This document shows, piece after piece, positions 60,919 through 64,000 of a stretch of DNA of 64,000 bases; position 1 is the stretch's first letter; every line of letters starts with the position of its first letter. The stretch is from positions 62,001 to 126,000 of the forward strand of contig JBFKDQ010000001.1 of assembly GCA_041619555.1 (NCBI GenBank), written 5' to 3'. The notes beneath the pieces were generated by a model. It saw nothing but the letters and a program-made list of their open reading frames with translations, was not told the DNA's origin and did not search any database. The DNA is from Oceanococcus sp041619555. Its GTDB lineage: Bacteria; Pseudomonadota; Gammaproteobacteria; Nevskiales; Oceanococcaceae. The translations under genes and the position numbers were made by a program.

Positions 60919-62268
60919 ATGCACATTCGCATCAAGAAAGGGCTGACGCTGCCAATCAACGGCGCACCCAGACAAAGCATCGAAGACGGACCTGCCATCA
61001 ACCGGGTCGCCCTCATCGGCCAGGACTATGTCGGTATGAAACCGACCATGTTTGTCGCCGAGGGAGATCGGGTCAAACTCGGTCAGACTCTGTTCGAAGA
61101 CAAGAAGAACCCGGGCGTTCTGTTCACCTCACCGGGATGTGGTGTGGTTGAAGCGATCAACCGTGGCCACAAGCGGGCACTGCAATCCGTAGTGATCCGG
61201 CTGGAGGGTGACGACGAGGAGCACTTCGACAAGTTTGACGACGCCGAACTCGACAGTCTCGATGCCAGCATTGCGAAACAGAACCTGATCAAGTCGGGAC
61301 TCTGGACCAGCCTGCGGACTCGCCCCTACAGCAAGATCCCGGCTGTCGACAGCACTCCTACGGCCATTTTCGTTAACGCGATGGATACCAATCCACTCGC
61401 CGCCGATCCCTGCGTGCTGATCGATGAAGACCCACAGAGCTTTGCCCGAGGCCTGCGCGTGCTGAGCACGCTGTGCGGCAAGATCTATCTGTGCAAGGCT
61501 GCTGACGCAAACCTGAGCGCACCGAGTTCACCCGCGATCACGGTCGCGGAATTCTCCGGCCCTCACCCCGCCGGACTGGTCGGTACCCATATCCACCACC
61601 TGCATCCCGCCGGCGCCCAGCGCCTGGTCTGGCACGTCAATTATCAGGACGTGATGGCCATCGGCAGGCTGTTCGCCAGCGGTCGCCTGCCAGTCGAGCG
61701 AGTGATTGCGCTCGCCGGCCCCAAAATCAAGGATCCGCGTCTGCTGCGAACCCGCCTCGGCGCCAGCACCACCGAACTGATCGCCGGCCAGATGATCGAG
61801 GGATCGGATTGCCGCGTCGTGTCCGGGTCCATCTGGTCCGGACGCCGCGCCGGCGGCTGGGCCAGCTACCTTGGTCGCTACCATCTGCAGCTCAGCGTGC
61901 TGGCCGAAGGTGGCCAGCGCGAACTGTTTGGCTGGATCCATCCCGGGCCGAACAAATTTTCCGCGATCAACGTCTTCGTTTCCGCCCTGCAAAGGGCCAC
62001 CCGGACATTCGACTTCTCGACCAGCCAGAACGGCAGCCCCCGCGCAATGGTGCCGATCGGCAATTACGAGGATGTCATGCCTCTGGACATCCTGCCCACG
62101 CAGCTGCTGCGTGCGCTGGTGGTGAAGGACACGGACTCGGCGCAGGAACTGGGATGCCTGGAACTGGACGAGGAAGATCTCGCCCTGTGTTCCTTCGTGT
62201 GCGTCGGCAAATACAACTTTGGCCCATATCTGAGAGCCAATCTCGAACAGATTGAGCGGGAAGGCTAA
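60919..62268 (+). CDS. nqrA: Na+-translocating NADH:quinone reductase subunit A
   Basis: A 449-residue subunit of the six-subunit sodium-pumping NADH dehydrogenase, located at the cytoplasmic face. It begins MHIRIKKGLTLPINGAP and has LIGQDYVGMKPTMFVAEGD near residue 32 and VIALAGPKIKDPRLLRTRLG near 258. First gene of nqrABC..., about 240 bases after amtB and behind a terminator, so it has its own promoter. Confidence 0.95.
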   Translation: MHIRIKKGLTLPINGAPRQSIEDGPAINRVALIGQDYVGMKPTMFVAEGDRVKLGQTLFEDKKNPGVLFTSPGCGVVEAINRGHKRALQSVVIRLEGDDEEHFDKFDDAELDSLDASIAKQNLIKSGLWTSLRTRPYSKIPAVDSTPTAIFVNAMDTNPLAADPCVLIDEDPQSFARGLRVLSTLCGKIYLCKAADANLSAPSSPAITVAEFSGPHPAGLVGTHIHHLHPAGAQRLVWHVNYQDVMAIGRLFASGRLPVERVIALAGPKIKDPRLLRTRLGASTTELIAGQMIEGSDCRVVSGSIWSGRRAGGWASYLGRYHLQLSVLAEGGQRELFGWIHPGPNKFSAINVFVSALQRATRTFDFSTSQNGSPRAMVPIGNYEDVMPLDILPTQLLRALVVKDTDSAQELGCLELDEEDLALCSFVCVGKYNFGPYLRANLEQIEREG

Positions 62269-62273
62269 TATCC

Positions 62274-63497
62274 ATGTCAGCATTGAGAAACTATCTGGAT
62301 CGCATGCATCCGCTGTTCGCCAAAGGCGGCAAGCTGGAGAAATACTACGCGGTCTACGAAGCAGTCGACACCTTCTTCTATTCGCCGCCGGATGTCACCC
62401 GCGCGGCGCCGCATGTCCGCGATGGCATCGATCTGAAGCGGGTCATGATCTATGTCTGGCTGGCGGTCATGCCCTGCGTATTCATGGCTTGCTACAACAC
62501 CGGCCTGCAGGCCAACACGGCCATGCAGGCGCTGGGCATCGACCAGGCCGAAGGCTGGCGCGGTCACCTGCTGGCCCTGTTCGGGATCGGCCATGATCCG
62601 GCCAGCATCTGGGCCAATTTCTGGCTCGGATTCTGGTATTTCGTTCCGGTTTATCTGGTCACCTTCGCCGTCGGCGGCTTCTGGGAAGTCCTGTTTGCCG
62701 CGGTGCGTAACCATGAAGTGAATGAAGGATTCTTCGTCACATCGATCCTGTTCGCCCTGACCATGCCACCAACCGCGCCGCTGTGGATGGTGGCCCTTGG
62801 CATCAGCTTCGGTGTGGTAATCGGCAAGGAAGTCTTTGGCGGCACCGGCAAGAATTTCCTCAACCCCGCGCTGACCGGACGTGCCTTTCTGTTCTTCGCT
62901 TACCCGGCCGCCATGTCGGGCGACGCGGTCTGGACCGCCGTCGACGGCTTTTCCGGCGCCACCCCTCTGGGGATGGCCGCCCTGGGTGGGGTTCCGGCCA
63001 TTACGGACGCCGGCATCACCTGGATGCAGACCTTTTTCGGCACCATCCAGGGTTCCCTGGGCGAGACCTCGACCCTGGCCTGCCTGTTCGGTGCAGGTTT
63101 CCTGCTGGTGACCCGGGTGGCTTCCTGGCGCATCATGCTCGGGGTATTTCTGGGCATGGTCGGCACCGCCATGCTGTTCAACCTGATCGGCAGTGAATCC
63201 AACCCGATGTTCGCGATGCCCTGGTACTGGCATCTGACCCTTGGCGGGTTCGCCTTCGGCATGATCTTCATGGCCACCGATCCGGTATCGGCAGCGATGA
63301 CCAACACCGGACGGCTGATCTTTGGCGCGTTGGTCGGTTTCATGGTCATCCTGATTCGCGTGGTCAATCCTGCCTTCCCCGAAGGCATGATGCTGGCCAT
63401 TCTGTTCGCCAACATTTTTGCGCCGTTGATCGACTATGCCGTGGTGCGTGCCAACGTCAAACGGCGTCAGTTGCGCACCGCCGCCGAAGCCGCCTGA
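62274..63497 (+). CDS. nqrB: Na+-NQR subunit B
   Basis: A 407-residue membrane subunit with about ten helices that holds a covalently bound FMN and riboflavin. The flavinylation site SGATPLG is present with Thr near residue 230. Other blocks are RDGIDLKRVMIYVWLAV and GGTGKNFLNPALTGRAFLFF. The FMN is attached by an ApbE enzyme; the only apbE in the window is 53 kb away. It starts 5 bases after nqrA. Confidence 0.95.
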   Translation: MSALRNYLDRMHPLFAKGGKLEKYYAVYEAVDTFFYSPPDVTRAAPHVRDGIDLKRVMIYVWLAVMPCVFMACYNTGLQANTAMQALGIDQAEGWRGHLLALFGIGHDPASIWANFWLGFWYFVPVYLVTFAVGGFWEVLFAAVRNHEVNEGFFVTSILFALTMPPTAPLWMVALGISFGVVIGKEVFGGTGKNFLNPALTGRAFLFFAYPAAMSGDAVWTAVDGFSGATPLGMAALGGVPAITDAGITWMQTFFGTIQGSLGETSTLACLFGAGFLLVTRVASWRIMLGVFLGMVGTAMLFNLIGSESNPMFAMPWYWHLTLGGFAFGMIFMATDPVSAAMTNTGRLIFGALVGFMVILIRVVNPAFPEGMMLAILFANIFAPLIDYAVVRANVKRRQLRTAAEAA

Positions 63498-63507
63498 GGA
63501 TATTGCG

Positions 63508-64000
63508 ATGGGACTTAAAGACATGCCGAATGACAGCATGGCCAAGACGCTGATCGTCGCGATTGGTCTGTGCCTGATCTGTTCGATTTTCGTTTCCGTT
63601 GCAGCGGTCAAGCTGCGGCCGCTTCAGCAGGCCAACAAGCTCGCGGATAAACAGAAAAATATCGTGGAAGTGGCAGGCATCGAGCTCGACGGTCGCAGCG
63701 TCGCCGAAGCATTCGCCGCGATCGAAGCCCATGTGGTCGATCTGCAGAGCGGCGAATTCGCCGACCATATCGACCCGGCCAGCTATGACCAACGCAAGGC
63801 CAGCAAAGATCCGAAGCAGGCCACGGAGCTGAGCAAGGAAGACGACATTGCCGGCATCAACATGCGTGAGCGCTACGCCACCATCTACCTGACGCGTGAT
63901 GCCAACGACAACATTGAAAAGCTGATCCTTCCGGTGCGCGGCTACGGCCTGTGGTCGACCCTATGGGGTTTCCTAGCCTTGGAAGGCGATGGCAACACGA
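63508..64000 (+). CDS. nqrC: Na+-NQR subunit C (3' end outside window)
   Basis: The first 164 residues of NqrC, with an N-terminal membrane helix (AKTLIVAIGLCLICSIFVSVAAV) and the typical AVKLRPLQQANKLADKQKNI and LPVRGYGLWSTLWGFLAL. The second covalent FMN site (SGAT) lies beyond the window. It follows nqrB by 10 bases. Confidence 0.95.
   Translation, partial: MGLKDMPNDSMAKTLIVAIGLCLICSIFVSVAAVKLRPLQQANKLADKQKNIVEVAGIELDGRSVAEAFAAIEAHVVDLQSGEFADHIDPASYDQRKASKDPKQATELSKEDDIAGINMRERYATIYLTRDANDNIEKLILPVRGYGLWSTLWGFLALEGDGNT

Noticed and set aside
1..64000. CRISPR arrays, insertion sequences, integrases, rRNA operons
   Set aside because: No regularly spaced repeats, transposase or integrase domains, or rRNA-like sequences were found on reading the window; the genes form continuous chromosomal operons.

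Overview
The window is a GC-rich, gene-dense bacterial chromosome segment. It carries genes typical of Gammaproteobacteria: rnt, ubiK, mnmC, a TtpC-type TonB system, an E. coli-like Lrp, a FabR-like TetR and Na+-NQR. The order or genus cannot be fixed from the sequence alone. I see no insertion sequence, prophage, CRISPR array or rRNA. There is one tRNA, tRNA-Arg(CCG).

Layout. 0-8.5 kb holds the end of a protein with a C-terminal sorting signal, argG, a pyrC-rnt-SMP30 operon, an ornithine-lipid pair (olsB-olsA) behind a PHO-box-like array, a class I fumarase and a CBS-domain protein. 8.5-11.4 kb is a four-gene reverse-strand cluster, tlpA-like / DUF4266 lipoprotein / DUF3570 outer-membrane protein / apbE, which is the best candidate for an undescribed redox system. 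Next come a probably broken small membrane gene and a cNMP-binding patatin.

13.7-27.8 kb is a nitrate assimilation island: nasT-nasS sensor pair, nitrate/nitrite MFS transporter, an outer-membrane channel, trhO (unrelated), nirB-nirD, nasB-like flavoprotein, nasA and a HemD-like enzyme that could feed siroheme synthesis. 27.9-31.9 kb holds an OmpA-like protein, the ComM/YifB ATPase, a BLUF photoreceptor and a TorF-family porin.

32-40 kb is a seven-gene reverse operon: marC, a DUF885 peptidase and a complete oligopeptide ABC transporter. 40-45 kb is a TonB2-type energy transduction operon (DUF3450-ttpC-exbB-exbD-tonB-TPR), followed by a second TorF porin, a cytochrome c5-like protein and the tRNA. 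46.8-54 kb has lrp divergent from putA with an 18-bp palindrome between them, then alr head-to-head with mnmC. 54-57.6 kb has a Marinobacter-type fatty acyl-CoA reductase behind AraC and TetR regulators. 58-64 kb has yqhA, ubiK, glnK-amtB and nqrA-nqrB-nqrC (cut by the window end).

Regulation visible in the sequence: sigma-54 -24/-12 elements with NtrC-like sites about 95-115 bp upstream of the predicted start occur before narK, nirB and glnK-amtB. The nitrate and ammonium genes therefore look like one nitrogen-limitation regulon, with NasS/NasT adding nitrate control. The olsBA pair looks phosphate-controlled, and putA looks Lrp-controlled.
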